A stretch of DNA of 64,000 bases from Halopelagius longus (lineage in GTDB: Archaea; Halobacteriota; Halobacteria; Halobacteriales; Haloferacaceae). Position numbers and translations under genes: made by a program. Location of the stretch: the NCBI RefSeq assembly GCF_900100875.1, contig NZ_FNKQ01000002.1, positions 682,001 to 746,000 of the forward strand, written 5' to 3'. The notes beneath the pieces were generated by a model. The model did no database searches. It saw only the letters and a program-made list of their open reading frames with translations, and was not told where the DNA came from. Shown here piece by piece: positions 8,759 through 17,277 of the stretch; the stretch's first letter is position 1, and every line of letters begins with the position of its first letter.

Positions 8759-9394
8759 CTACCTCGACTCTCGGAACGCCTCGACGCCCGTGTCGTGGAG
8801 GTCCCGAGACACCGCGGCGACGCCCGACACCAACTCCTCGTGGTACTCGACGAGGCGTTCTTCGAGTTCCTCGTGCCGCCGAGCGAGTATCTGCGTCGCC
8901 GAGAGCGCCGCGTTGAACGACTTGCCCGCGTCCACGGCGACGATGGGCGCGCCCGTCGGCATCCCGATGACCGAATCGACGGACTTCTCCTGAACCGGCA
9001 CGCCGACGACCGGAAGCGGGTACGCGATGGAGGCGGTCATGTTCGGCAGGTCCGCGGACTTCCCGCCCGCGCCGGCGATTATCACGTCGAGGCCCCTCTC
9101 GGCCGCCGTCTCGCCGTACGCGTACATGAGTTCGGGCGTCCGGTGCGCCGAGACGACGTACGTCTCGTACGTAAAGCGCGCCTCGGGCGCGTCGCGGAAG
9201 TCGGTCTGCTCTTCGAACCCGAGTTCGTCGAGGGCGTCGTGGGCCCTGGACATCACGTCGAGGTCCGAGTCCGACCCCATGATGATGCCCACCTCGGGCG
9301 TCGTCTCGGGGTCCACGTCCGCGTTCGCCTCCGCGCGGAGTCGGTCGATGAGGTCCTGTACGTCCACGTTGTCTGCGTCTGTGTCGTCGCTCAT
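8759..9394 (-). CDS. purE: N5-carboxyaminoimidazole ribonucleotide mutase PurE
   Basis: Moves the carboxyl group of N5-CAIR to make CAIR in purine synthesis. The 211 residues include an N-terminal extension of about 33 mostly acidic residues, then the PurE core: IIMGSDSDLDVM, the VVSAHRTPE motif with its catalytic histidine, and AGAGGKSADLPNMTA for substrate phosphate and ribose binding. The C-terminal helix-rich tail is longer than in bacterial PurE. It begins four bases after the purK stop, so the pair acts in succession: PurK makes N5-CAIR and PurE isomerises it. Confidence 0.95.
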   Translation of the reverse strand: MSDDTDADNVDVQDLIDRLRAEANADVDPETTPEVGIIMGSDSDLDVMSRAHDALDELGFEEQTDFRDAPEARFTYETYVVSAHRTPELMYAYGETAAERGLDVIIAGAGGKSADLPNMTASIAYPLPVVGVPVQEKSVDSVIGMPTGAPIVAVDAGKSFNAALSATQILARRHEELEERLVEYHEELVSGVAAVSRDLHDTGVEAFRESR

Positions 9395-9398
9395 GGGT

Positions 9399-10550
9399 TC
9401 ACTCGAAGGTCAGTCCGTCCCGCAGGTCGCGGGCGCGCGAGAGAAGGTCGGTCACGTCGGCGTCCGCCTCGCCGGTGAGGGTGAGGTGGCCCATCTTCCG
9501 GAGGGGGCGCACGTCGTCTTTCCCGTACCAGTGGAGCGACGCCGCCTCGGCCGAGAGGACGGACTCGACGTTGCCGAGGCGGGCCGCCCGCGTCTCCTCG
9601 ACGGTGCCGAGGACGTTCGCCGAGACGGTGGGCGACCGGAGGGCGGTCGAGCCGAGGGGCCACCCGAGGACGGCCCGGACGTGCTGTTCGAATTGGGAGG
9701 TGCGCGCGCCCTCGATGGACCAGTGGCCGGAGTTGTGCGGACGCGGGGCGATCTCGTTGACGAGAATCTCGCCCTCGCCCGTCTCGAACAGTTCGATGCC
9801 GAAGACGCCGCGGCCCGAGAGCATCGAGAGGACGTTCCGGGCCACCTCGTCGGCGCGTTCGCGCACCCCCTCTGTCGTCCGCGCGGGGACGAGCGTCTCG
9901 CGGAGAATCTCCTCCTCGTGGACGTTCTCGCCCGCGGGGAACGTCCGCACCTCGCCGTCGCCCTGCACGGCGATGACGGACAGTTCCCGTTCGAAGTCGA
10001 CGAACGCCTCGGCCATCGCCGGGCCGCCGAGTCGTTCGAGGGCCGCCTCGGCCTCCGATTCGTCGCGGACGGGGACGTTCCCGCGGCCGTCGTAGCCGCC
10101 GGTCCGGGCTTTCAGCATGACGCTCCCGAACTCGTCGAGGGCCTCGCGCAGGTCCGCCTCGTCGTCCACGCGGCGGAACGGCGGGACGGGGACGCCCGCC
10201 TCCTGGAGGGCCCGCTTTTGGACGAGTTTGTCCTCGATGGTTCGGAGCGTCTCCGGGGAGGGGTGGACGGTGAGACCGAACTCCTCGGATACCTCCGCTA
10301 AGAGGTCCGAATCCGCGAGTTCTATCTCGAACGTCAGGGCGTCCACCCGCGAGGCGAGTTCGCGGAACGCCTCGGGGTCGTCGAAACCGCCGACGATCTG
10401 TTCTCGCGCGACGGGCGCGGCGGGACAGTCTGGCGTCGGGTCGAGGACGACCACGTCGACGCCGAGGGGGGCCGCGGCCTCCGCGAGCATGCGCCCGAGT
10501 TGGCCGCCGCCCACGACGCCGAGGGTCGGGCCGGGTACGGTGACGGTCAC
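9399..10550 (-). CDS. purK: N5-carboxyaminoimidazole ribonucleotide synthase PurK
   Basis: ATP-grasp enzyme that carboxylates AIR with bicarbonate and ATP. The 383-residue protein starts with a Rossmann-like GVVGGGQLGRMLAEAA, has the ATP-grasp lysine region KARTGGYDGRGN, and the metal-binding NEIAPRPHNSGHWSIEGA near residue 260-280. No ATG is available at the right place; a GTG at 10550 fits, because a TATA-like box lies 25-31 bases upstream, the spacing of leaderless haloarchaeal transcripts. It is the first gene of a purK-purE operon. It consumes bicarbonate, as the dab locus supplies. Confidence 0.93.
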   Translation of the reverse strand: MTVTVPGPTLGVVGGGQLGRMLAEAAAPLGVDVVVLDPTPDCPAAPVAREQIVGGFDDPEAFRELASRVDALTFEIELADSDLLAEVSEEFGLTVHPSPETLRTIEDKLVQKRALQEAGVPVPPFRRVDDEADLREALDEFGSVMLKARTGGYDGRGNVPVRDESEAEAALERLGGPAMAEAFVDFERELSVIAVQGDGEVRTFPAGENVHEEEILRETLVPARTTEGVRERADEVARNVLSMLSGRGVFGIELFETGEGEILVNEIAPRPHNSGHWSIEGARTSQFEQHVRAVLGWPLGSTALRSPTVSANVLGTVEETRAARLGNVESVLSAEAASLHWYGKDDVRPLRKMGHLTLTGEADADVTDLLSRARDLRDGLTFE

Positions 10551-10574
10551 AGTCGCTCGATTGTGGAGAACACT

Positions 10575-10581
10575 GCATAAA
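10575..10581 (-). promoter_or_regulatory. TATA box for purK-purE
   Basis: TTTATGC on the minus strand, 25-31 bases before the GTG start, supports a leaderless transcript and the choice of the GTG codon. Confidence 0.5.
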
Positions 10582-10639
10582 CGTTGCCGAAGCGGACGAG
10601 AATATGAACACGTTCGTGCCCAAAACGGCCGCCGAGTCG

Positions 10640-12559
10640 TCAGGCCGGGACCGAGGCGTTCGTCGCGCCGCCGCCGCCCGCCGACCGCAGGTTGTCGGCC
10701 GAGTCGACGTTCACGTCGGGGCCGCTTACGCCGTTGAGCGCCTCCCGGTCGATGAACACCACGACGCCGTCGTTCCAGAGGCGGAACTTGTGCTCGAACG
10801 CCTCGTAGCCGTCGAGGTGCGGTTCGACCTCGTCGCGGCTGAAGTCCTTCGCGATGACGACCGGCGGGGCGTCCTGCAACGCCTCCTCGGGCGAGGCGTC
10901 CGGCGACGTGCTCGTCACCTCCGCGCCGTACATCTCCAGATACCACGGAAGCGGCAGGCGGTCGTGCCACGCCGGGCCGCCCGGCGGCGGCGTCCTGAGC
11001 GACGACTCGTCCTCCACGTAGAACAACTCGTCGTCGCTCCCGGGCGCCGTCGTCCCGTAGAACAGCACGTCCGTGCCTTCGTTGGCCTGCGCCACCGCGC
11101 CGACGGTTTCCATCGTCGGCTTCAGGTCGTTCTCGGGTTGCGCCCACTGGAGGACCTGCTTGTTCTCCTCGGATGCGCTGTTGAAGTACGCCGCGTTGGC
11201 GGCGGCGACGCCGCCGAGGGAGGCGAGGACGACCAGCGCGGCCAACCCGACGCTCACCGCGTCGTCGGCCGAGAGCGCCTCCCGGCCGGACTCGAAGACG
11301 AAGGCGACGCCGACCGCCGCCGGGACGGCCAACGGGACGACGGCGTGGACGACGGCCCACGGCGCTTCGATGTCGGTGGCGATGGGGTAGCCGAGGACGG
11401 AGGCGATGCCCCAGTACGTCGCGAAGGCGACGAACTCGCGGTAGCGGCCGCCGCGGAAGCCGTACCGGTCGACGAAGACGCCGACGACGGCGAAGGCGAT
11501 GACCGCGGGCGCGCCGTACACCATCGTCTCGAGGAAGTCGTGGAGGAAGGGGAGGTACGCGTGGTCCTGATGGCCGCCGCCGGCCCACGTGTCCGCGAAC
11601 TTCTCCGCCGCGCCGACGGTTCCGGCCTCGAGGACGTTCGTCAGCGACGCGGACCCGCCGAAGGCCTGCCAGAGGTCCGGCCGCGGCGCGTAGAAGAACC
11701 AGACGATGCCGAGAAACAGGAGCGCCGAGGCGACGAGGGTGCCGCCGACGCGGAGGAGGCTCCGTCCCGTGGTCTCTCCGTGGCCGCGGAGTCGCGCGGC
11801 GACGGCGCGGGGCCACCGGCGGCCGAACACCTCGCCCGCGGACTCGCCGCGCGCCGTCGCCGACAGCAGTCGGTGGTCCGCCAAGAGGAACGCCGCGCCG
11901 AGGAAACAGACCAGATAGAGGATGGCGTTCTCCTTCGTCGTGAACGCCAGTCCCATCGAGGCGGCGGCGGGGAAGGCGTACCGGAGTTTCCCGGTGTCGA
12001 ACCCGCGGACGACGAACCCGAGCGCGAACAGCGAGAACGCCGCCACGAGCACGTCGTTGCGCATGAACCGCGAGTAGTAGACCAAGAGCGGGTTCAACGC
12101 GAGGATGGCGGCGAAGGCCACCACCTCGGTCCGTTCGAGGCGTTCGCGGAACAACCACGCCGCGATGGGGAGGAGTCCGCCGACGACGGCGACGGGGAGG
12201 CGAACGAGGAAGTCGGAGGGGTCGGCGACGGCCAACAGCCAGTCGTTGACTATCTGGAGGAACGGGCCGTGGACGATGGGGCGGTAGACGAAGTAGTCGG
12301 TCTCGTGGTACCTGAGAATCCAGTAGCCGACGCGCCCCTCGTCCCAGTGCATGATGCGGCCGCCGAGGGCGACGACGCGGAGGACGAGTGCGACGGCGGC
12401 GGCGGCGATGACGCCGAGGAGGGCGCGGGAGTAGCCGTGGCGGTGGCGACGCTCCGCCCGGGTCTTCGCGTCCGTCCGGGTCGCGGTCGATTCCTCGACC
12501 GTCGCGGACGAAGACGCGGACGAAGAGGTGGACGAAGACGACACCTCGTCGGAACTCAT
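10640..12559 (-). CDS. Agl23-like membrane protein (flippase activity-associated family)
   Basis: 639-residue membrane protein related to dolichyl-phosphate-mannose/PMT-type glycosyltransferases. After a Ser/Asp-rich N-terminus of about 45 residues, a first helix is followed by the loop MHWDEGRVGYWILRY; the Asp-Glu pair is the usual catalytic-type motif in the first external loop of these enzymes. About ten further helices follow, then a soluble domain of roughly 190 residues from about residue 430. Members were named for a suggested link to lipid-linked sugar flipping during N-glycosylation in archaea. It lies upstream of and in the same direction as purK, with an 89-base gap and purK having its own promoter, so co-function is not implied. 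Confidence 0.82.
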   Translation of the reverse strand: MSSDEVSSSSTSSSASSSATVEESTATRTDAKTRAERRHRHGYSRALLGVIAAAAVALVLRVVALGGRIMHWDEGRVGYWILRYHETDYFVYRPIVHGPFLQIVNDWLLAVADPSDFLVRLPVAVVGGLLPIAAWLFRERLERTEVVAFAAILALNPLLVYYSRFMRNDVLVAAFSLFALGFVVRGFDTGKLRYAFPAAASMGLAFTTKENAILYLVCFLGAAFLLADHRLLSATARGESAGEVFGRRWPRAVAARLRGHGETTGRSLLRVGGTLVASALLFLGIVWFFYAPRPDLWQAFGGSASLTNVLEAGTVGAAEKFADTWAGGGHQDHAYLPFLHDFLETMVYGAPAVIAFAVVGVFVDRYGFRGGRYREFVAFATYWGIASVLGYPIATDIEAPWAVVHAVVPLAVPAAVGVAFVFESGREALSADDAVSVGLAALVVLASLGGVAAANAAYFNSASEENKQVLQWAQPENDLKPTMETVGAVAQANEGTDVLFYGTTAPGSDDELFYVEDESSLRTPPPGGPAWHDRLPLPWYLEMYGAEVTSTSPDASPEEALQDAPPVVIAKDFSRDEVEPHLDGYEAFEHKFRLWNDGVVVFIDREALNGVSGPDVNVDSADNLRSAGGGGATNASVPA

Positions 12560-12717
12560 GGACTCTCATCGCCCCTCCGAGACTACAACTCTTGTGTTTG
12601 CTCGTAGCTCGTGGGTGTCGGTCTCGAATCGCCGGGCGCGTCACAGTCGCGCGACGCATTATCGCCCCGTCGAGGGCCGCCCGTCGCCGTGGCGGCGTCT
12701 GCGGGCTTCGGTAGTTC

Positions 12718-12724
12718 TTTTATC
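12718..12724 (+). promoter_or_regulatory. TATA box for ribH
   Basis: TTTTATC, 22-28 bases before the ribH ATG at 12746, fits a leaderless transcript. The 186-base divergent region also holds the start side of the Agl23-like gene. Confidence 0.5.
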
Positions 12725-12745
12725 GCCGCACGGAACCGGACGCGT

Positions 12746-13150
12746 ATGGTCGCACTCGGACTGGTGGTGGCCCAGTTCAACTCCTCGGTCACCGAACAGA
12801 TGGAAGAGGCCGCACTCGACGCGGCCGCGGAACGAGACGCGGACGTGGTCGAAGTCGTCCGCGTCCCCGGCGCGTACGACTCGCCGTTGGCCGCCGACAG
12901 ACTCGCGCGGCGGCAGGACGTCGAAGCCGTCGCCGTCGTCGGCGCGATAGTCACCGGCGACACGGACCACGACAGGGTCATCGCCGACGCGGCGGCGCAG
13001 GGACTCACCGACGTGAGCGTCGAACGGGACAAACCCGTCACGTTCGGCGTCTCCGGCCCGGGACAGAGCGGTGCCGAGGCCAGAGAGCGCGTCGGGAAAG
13101 GTGCGGAAGCGGTAAACGCCGCGGTCGATATGGTGGAGGTGTTAGCATGA
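12746..13150 (+). CDS. ribH: 6,7-dimethyl-8-ribityllumazine synthase RibH
   Basis: Penultimate riboflavin enzyme: joins 5-amino-6-ribitylaminouracil with 3,4-dihydroxybutanone phosphate. 134 residues, the short archaeal form. Motifs: VVAQFNSSVTEQM (substrate loop), VPGAYDSPLAADRLA, GAIVTGDTDHDRVIADAA with the phosphate/catalytic region, and KPVTFGVSGPG. The ATG at 12746 is chosen because the frame upstream lacks coding character and the TATA box sits 22-28 bases before it. Its stop overlaps the start of the aminotransferase by four bases (ATGA). Confidence 0.93.
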   Translation: MVALGLVVAQFNSSVTEQMEEAALDAAAERDADVVEVVRVPGAYDSPLAADRLARRQDVEAVAVVGAIVTGDTDHDRVIADAAAQGLTDVSVERDKPVTFGVSGPGQSGAEARERVGKGAEAVNAAVDMVEVLA

Positions 13151-14298
13151 GCGACTTCGACTTCGCCGACCGCGTAGAACGCGTCGAACCGAGCGCAACG
13201 CTCGCGATAAGCAACCTCGCCGGAGAACTTGAGGCCGACGGCGTCGACGTCGTCGACCTCTCGGTCGGCGAACCCGACTTCCCCACGCCGCAGAACGTCG
13301 TCGAAGCCGGACAGGACGCGATGGCGTCCGGACACACGGGCTACACCTCCTCGAACGGCGTCCCCGAACTCCGCGAGGCCATCGCGGAGAAACTCCGCGG
13401 CGACGGCATCGACTGCACGTCGGACAACGTCATCGTCACGCCCGGCGGCAAGCAAGCCCTCTTCGAGACGTTCCAGTCGCTCATCGACGACGGCGACGAA
13501 GTCGTCCTCTTGGACCCTGCGTGGGTGTCTTACGAGGCGATGGCCAAACTCGCCGGCGGGTCGCTCAACCGCGTGGACCTCGCGCCGTACGACTTCCAAC
13601 TGGAACCCGCCCTCGACGACCTGAGCGAGGCCGTCTCCGACGAGACGGAACTGCTCGTCGTCAACTCGCCGTCGAACCCGACGGGGGCCGTCTACTCCGA
13701 CGACGCCCTCGAAGGCGTCCGCGACTTGGCCGTCGAACACGACATCACCGTCATCTCCGACGAGATCTACGAGCAGATAACGTACGGCGTCGAACCGACG
13801 AGTCTCGCCTCCCTGGACGGAATGGGCGACCGCACGGTAACCATCAACGGCTTCTCGAAGGCGTACTCGATGACCGGGTGGCGTCTGGGCTACCTCTGTG
13901 CGCCCGAGGAACTCGTCTCGCAGGCGGCGAAACTCCACTCGCACTCCGTCTCGTGTGCGGTCAACTTCGTCCAACACGCCGGCATCGAGGCCCTCGAAAA
14001 CACGGACGAAGCGGTCACCGAGATGCGCGACGCCTTCCGCGAACGCCGCGACATGCTCGTGGACCTCTTTGCGGACCACGACGTGGACGTACCCGTCGGC
14101 GACGGCGCGTTCTACATGATGATTCCCGTCGACGACGACGACCAAGCGTGGTGCGAGGGCGCGATAGAGGACGCCCACGTCGCCACCGTCCCCGGTAGCG
14201 CGTTCGGGTCGCCCGGCTACGCCCGCATCTCCTACGCCGCGAGCGAAGAACGCCTCCGCGAGGCCGTCGAACGCCTCGCCGAACACGACTACATCTAA
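13147..14298 (+). CDS. Class I/II pyridoxal phosphate-dependent aminotransferase
   Basis: 383-residue fold-type I aminotransferase of the aspartate aminotransferase subgroup. Visible: the N-terminal LSVGEPDFPTPQNV, the NSPSNPTGAVY motif, SDEIYEQITY, and the PLP Schiff-base lysine K238 in NGFSKAYSMTGWRLGY, with a late SAFGSPGYARISYA carrying the carboxylate-binding arginine. The exact amino donor cannot be read from sequence; aspartate or a broad-range activity is likely. Translational coupling to ribH is consistent but does not prove a metabolic link to riboflavin. Confidence 0.9.
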   Translation: MSDFDFADRVERVEPSATLAISNLAGELEADGVDVVDLSVGEPDFPTPQNVVEAGQDAMASGHTGYTSSNGVPELREAIAEKLRGDGIDCTSDNVIVTPGGKQALFETFQSLIDDGDEVVLLDPAWVSYEAMAKLAGGSLNRVDLAPYDFQLEPALDDLSEAVSDETELLVVNSPSNPTGAVYSDDALEGVRDLAVEHDITVISDEIYEQITYGVEPTSLASLDGMGDRTVTINGFSKAYSMTGWRLGYLCAPEELVSQAAKLHSHSVSCAVNFVQHAGIEALENTDEAVTEMRDAFRERRDMLVDLFADHDVDVPVGDGAFYMMIPVDDDDQAWCEGAIEDAHVATVPGSAFGSPGYARISYAASEERLREAVERLAEHDYI

Positions 14299-14363
14299 CT
14301 CGGCGCTCCCGCGTCTCCGGGTTCTCTTCCTCGCCTTACGTTTCACTCACGAGAAAGGTGTAA

Positions 14364-14386
14364 CTAAATACCCGCGGCGACGCGGG
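14364..14386 (+). promoter_or_regulatory. Promoter with perfect GC-rich inverted repeat
   Basis: A TATA-like CTAAATAC at 14364-14371 is followed immediately by CCCGCG (14371-14376), GCGA, and CGCGGG (14381-14386), a perfect 6-bp inverted repeat. The predicted start of transcription is near 14392, so the repeat lies between TATA box and start site, where a bound repressor would block transcription. Regulatory role inferred. Confidence 0.4.
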
Positions 14387-14399
14387 TTCGGACGGAACG

Positions 14400-14900
14400 A
14401 TGGTCCCCACTTTCCACGATATTCGGCGGTACACCGACCGTAGGGTGGTATTAGTTGCCGCGTTCACCGCGGCTCTCCTCTTCCTCCACGAGGTGGTCTC
14501 GGCCTATCAGATGTCTCTCCTCCGCGCACTGAGCCGATTCTGGTCCCTCGCGACCGGAGAGTGGGTCGCGCTTAGCGTCGGTTCGTTCGTCGTAGAACCG
14601 GTACTGCTGTTCGTCGGTCTCTACTACCTGAGCCGTCGCCTCGACGAACGACTCCCGACGGTCCTACTCCTCTCGGCTCTCGCCGCCGCCGTCGTCGTCG
14701 GGTCGCTGTTCGGACAGTTCGTCGGGTGGACGGTTTGGCACGTACCCACGCCGTTTTCCACCGCTCTGCAGCGGAATCTGCTCTATCCGTCGCCGGTGAC
14801 CCTGTTGCACTGGCAGGAGTTCCTCGCGCCTCTCGTCCGCAGTTTCCTCACCGCGCTGGCCGCTATCGGCCTCGCACAGTACCGAACGTGGCGGCGGTGA
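14400..14900 (+). CDS. Uncharacterised membrane protein
   Basis: 166 residues with four hydrophobic segments, at about residues 17-35, 55-77, 86-110 and 145-160, and short charged loops. I do not recognise a named family. The start at 14400 has a TATA-like box 29-36 bases upstream. It is a single gene between an aminotransferase and an alcohol dehydrogenase, each of which has its own promoter signals, so context gives no function. A GC-rich inverted repeat in its promoter suggests it may be controlled separately. Confidence 0.7.
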   Translation: MVPTFHDIRRYTDRRVVLVAAFTAALLFLHEVVSAYQMSLLRALSRFWSLATGEWVALSVGSFVVEPVLLFVGLYYLSRRLDERLPTVLLLSALAAAVVVGSLFGQFVGWTVWHVPTPFSTALQRNLLYPSPVTLLHWQEFLAPLVRSFLTALAAIGLAQYRTWRR

Positions 14901-14956
14901 GACGGGGCGCGTCTCGAACAACAGACCCGTAGTCGTGGTACCGACGACCGACCCTC

Positions 14957-14965
14957 GAAATTATG
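14957..14965 (+). promoter_or_regulatory. TATA box for the alcohol dehydrogenase
   Basis: GAAATTATG lies 27-35 bases before the ATG at 14992 and favours that start over an ATG-like codon 19 codons upstream. Confidence 0.45.
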
Positions 14966-14991
14966 CCGCGTGCCAGCGATTGACGCAGTAT

Positions 14992-16050
14992 ATGCGCGCA
15001 GCAGTGTTCACCGGCCACGGAGAACCGCTCGAAATCAGGGAGATTGCCGAACCGGAACCGGACGCGACGGGGGTCGTGGTCGAGACGGACGTCTGCGGCA
15101 TCTGCCGGAGCGACTGGCACGCCTGGCAGGGCGACCCAGTCTGGGAGTCGCGGGGGTTCGAGGAGGGGCACGTGCTCGGCCACGAACCCGCCGGCGTCGT
15201 CGTCGACGTCGGCGAGGAAGTCGAACACGTCCGGGAGGGCGACCGAGTCACCGTGCCGTTCAACCTCGCCGACGGGACGTGTCCCTCCTGTCGGAACGCG
15301 CACTCGAACCGCTGCGACAACCGAATTCCGCTCGGCCTCGCACCCGAGTCGAAGGGTGCCTTCGGCGAGCGATTTCACGTCCCGTGGGCCGACTTCAACG
15401 TCGTCCCCCTGCCGGACGGCGTCTCGCAGGTCGAGATGGCCGGGATGGGCTGTCGGTTCATGACCTCGTTCCACGGACTCGTCCACCGGGCGGACGTCAC
15501 CGCGGGCGACTGGGTGGCGGTCCACGGGTGCGGCGGCGTCGGACTGTCCGCCGTCCACGTCGCCGACGCCCTCGGAGCGAACGTCGTCGCCGTCGACCTG
15601 TTCGACGAGAAACTGGCGTTCGCCGCCGAGTTGGGTGCCGTCGCGACCGTCAACGCGGAGGAGGTGGGCGACGTGCCGACGGAGGTGGCCGCGATAACCG
15701 ACGGAGGCGCGGACGTCTCCGTCGACGCCCTCGGCATCGCCGAGACGTGTCGCAACTCGATTCTGAGCCTCCGGAAGGGCGGTCAGCACGTCCAGATAGG
15801 CCTGACGTCGAGCGAGGAGGGCGGCGAGGTGTCGCTTCCGACCGACCGGATGGTCCTCAAGGAGATAGAGTTCGTCGGGGCCGTCGGGATGCCGCGGCCC
15901 CGCTACGACGAGATTTTCCGGATGATAGAACACGGAAAGCTCGACCCCGAGGCGATAGTGTCCGAGACGGTGTCGCTCGAAGACGTCCCCGAGAGACTCG
16001 CCGCGATGACGGAGTTCGACACGACCGGCATCCCCGTGGTAGAGTTCTGA
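14992..16050 (+). CDS. Zinc-dependent alcohol dehydrogenase family protein
   Basis: Medium-chain dehydrogenase of 352 residues. The N-terminal catalytic domain shows zinc ligands C35 (DVCGICRSDWH) and H64-E65 (LGHEPAG); the NAD(P) fold shows GCGGVGLSAVHVADALGA. The structural zinc loop reads D94-x2-C97-x2-C100-x7-C108, with aspartate where the first of four cysteines is usual. The start is supported by the TATA box and by the typical MRAAVFTGHGEPL opening. Substrate unknown; a sugar or short alcohol are both possible. No partner genes share its transcript. Confidence 0.88.
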   Translation: MRAAVFTGHGEPLEIREIAEPEPDATGVVVETDVCGICRSDWHAWQGDPVWESRGFEEGHVLGHEPAGVVVDVGEEVEHVREGDRVTVPFNLADGTCPSCRNAHSNRCDNRIPLGLAPESKGAFGERFHVPWADFNVVPLPDGVSQVEMAGMGCRFMTSFHGLVHRADVTAGDWVAVHGCGGVGLSAVHVADALGANVVAVDLFDEKLAFAAELGAVATVNAEEVGDVPTEVAAITDGGADVSVDALGIAETCRNSILSLRKGGQHVQIGLTSSEEGGEVSLPTDRMVLKEIEFVGAVGMPRPRYDEIFRMIEHGKLDPEAIVSETVSLEDVPERLAAMTEFDTTGIPVVEF

Positions 16051-16128
16051 CGGCGACGGGAGGGGTGGTGGGTCGCGGCGGCGGAAACGAGGCGGCGGAA
16101 ACGAGGTGGCGGGAACGCGAGTCGGGAG

Positions 16129-17277
16129 TTACTTCCGCAACGCCTCGACGGGCGTCTCGTTGGCCGCCTTCCACGCCGGGTACAGTCCGCTGAGGACGCT
16201 CGTGACGAGTGCGAACAGCATCGCGAGGCCGATGTAGAGCAGATTCGCCGGCGCGAACGTGAGCCACGGATCCGAGATGACGGCGGTGTTGAGGAGGAGT
16301 CCCGCGCCCACGGAGAGGATCGCCCCGATGATGCCGCCGACGACGCCCAGCAAGCCCGCTTCGGCGAGAATCATGCGGACCACGTCGAGTTTCTGGACGC
16401 CGACGGCGCGGAGGACGCCGATCTCCTGTCGCCGTTCGACGGTGCTCATCAGCATGACGTTGAGGATGCTCACGCCCGCGACGACCAAGGAGATGGAGCC
16501 GATGCCGATGAGGAAGGCGTTGAGGATACCGAAGAACTGGCCGATGCCCTCGGTGAGGCTCTGTAACTCGAAGACCGAGACTTTCTCCTCGCGTTCGTTC
16601 AGCGTCTCGCGGACGGCGGTTGCCGTCTCGTTCGCCGCGGTTCCCGAGGGGGCTTTGATGACCACCTGCGAGTAGCCCGACTCGTTGAAGTCCTCCGCGG
16701 GGATGATGATGGCGTTGTCGGGGGTCATCAGCGAGAGACTGTTCTGCTCTTCGATGACGGCGGCGACGCGGTACGTCCGGTTGTCGACGGTGATGCTGTT
16801 TCCGGCCTCGATGTCGAACCGCTCCGCCGTCGACGCCCCGACGAGAGCGTCCTGCCTGAGTCTGTCGGGGACGCGGCCGTCCGACGCCGAATACAGCGTC
16901 CCCGGGTTCGAGATGCCGTACGTCGTCACTATCGACTGTTCCCGCCCGCGGACGACCGTGCTGCTCCGCTGTCTGACGGGGACCACCACCGCCTCGCTGT
17001 CTGCGACGCGACGGATGTCCGTCACGTCGCGGTCCGAGAGCGTCTCGTACCCCGCTTGAGGGTTCGGCGAGACGGATATCTCGTTGCCGATGTCGCCGAG
17101 TTGCTGGGTCGCGCCGGTGCGGAGCGTCGTGCCGAACATCCCGAGCGACGCGATGGCGACGACGCCGATGATGATGCCCAACGCCGCAAGCGCCGAGCGG
17201 AGTCGGTTCCGAGTGAGGTTGCGCCGGGCCATCAGAAGCGCCGGGAACCGCCGGTAGAGTTCGTCGAGTCGGCTCAT
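16129..17277 (-). CDS. MacB/FtsX-type ABC transporter permease
   Basis: 382 residues: one N-terminal helix (residues about 25-45), a large external domain (MacB periplasmic-core type), then three C-terminal helices of the FtsX fold containing TVERRQEIGVLRAVGV, the conserved coupling segment. It starts in an ATGA overlap with the ATPase gene and ends the operon of three. Families of this type do not import solutes; they transmit mechanical force to export or release lipoproteins, peptides or toxic compounds. The substrate cannot be inferred from sequence. Confidence 0.9.
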   Translation of the reverse strand: MSRLDELYRRFPALLMARRNLTRNRLRSALAALGIIIGVVAIASLGMFGTTLRTGATQQLGDIGNEISVSPNPQAGYETLSDRDVTDIRRVADSEAVVVPVRQRSSTVVRGREQSIVTTYGISNPGTLYSASDGRVPDRLRQDALVGASTAERFDIEAGNSITVDNRTYRVAAVIEEQNSLSLMTPDNAIIIPAEDFNESGYSQVVIKAPSGTAANETATAVRETLNEREEKVSVFELQSLTEGIGQFFGILNAFLIGIGSISLVVAGVSILNVMLMSTVERRQEIGVLRAVGVQKLDVVRMILAEAGLLGVVGGIIGAILSVGAGLLLNTAVISDPWLTFAPANLLYIGLAMLFALVTSVLSGLYPAWKAANETPVEALRK

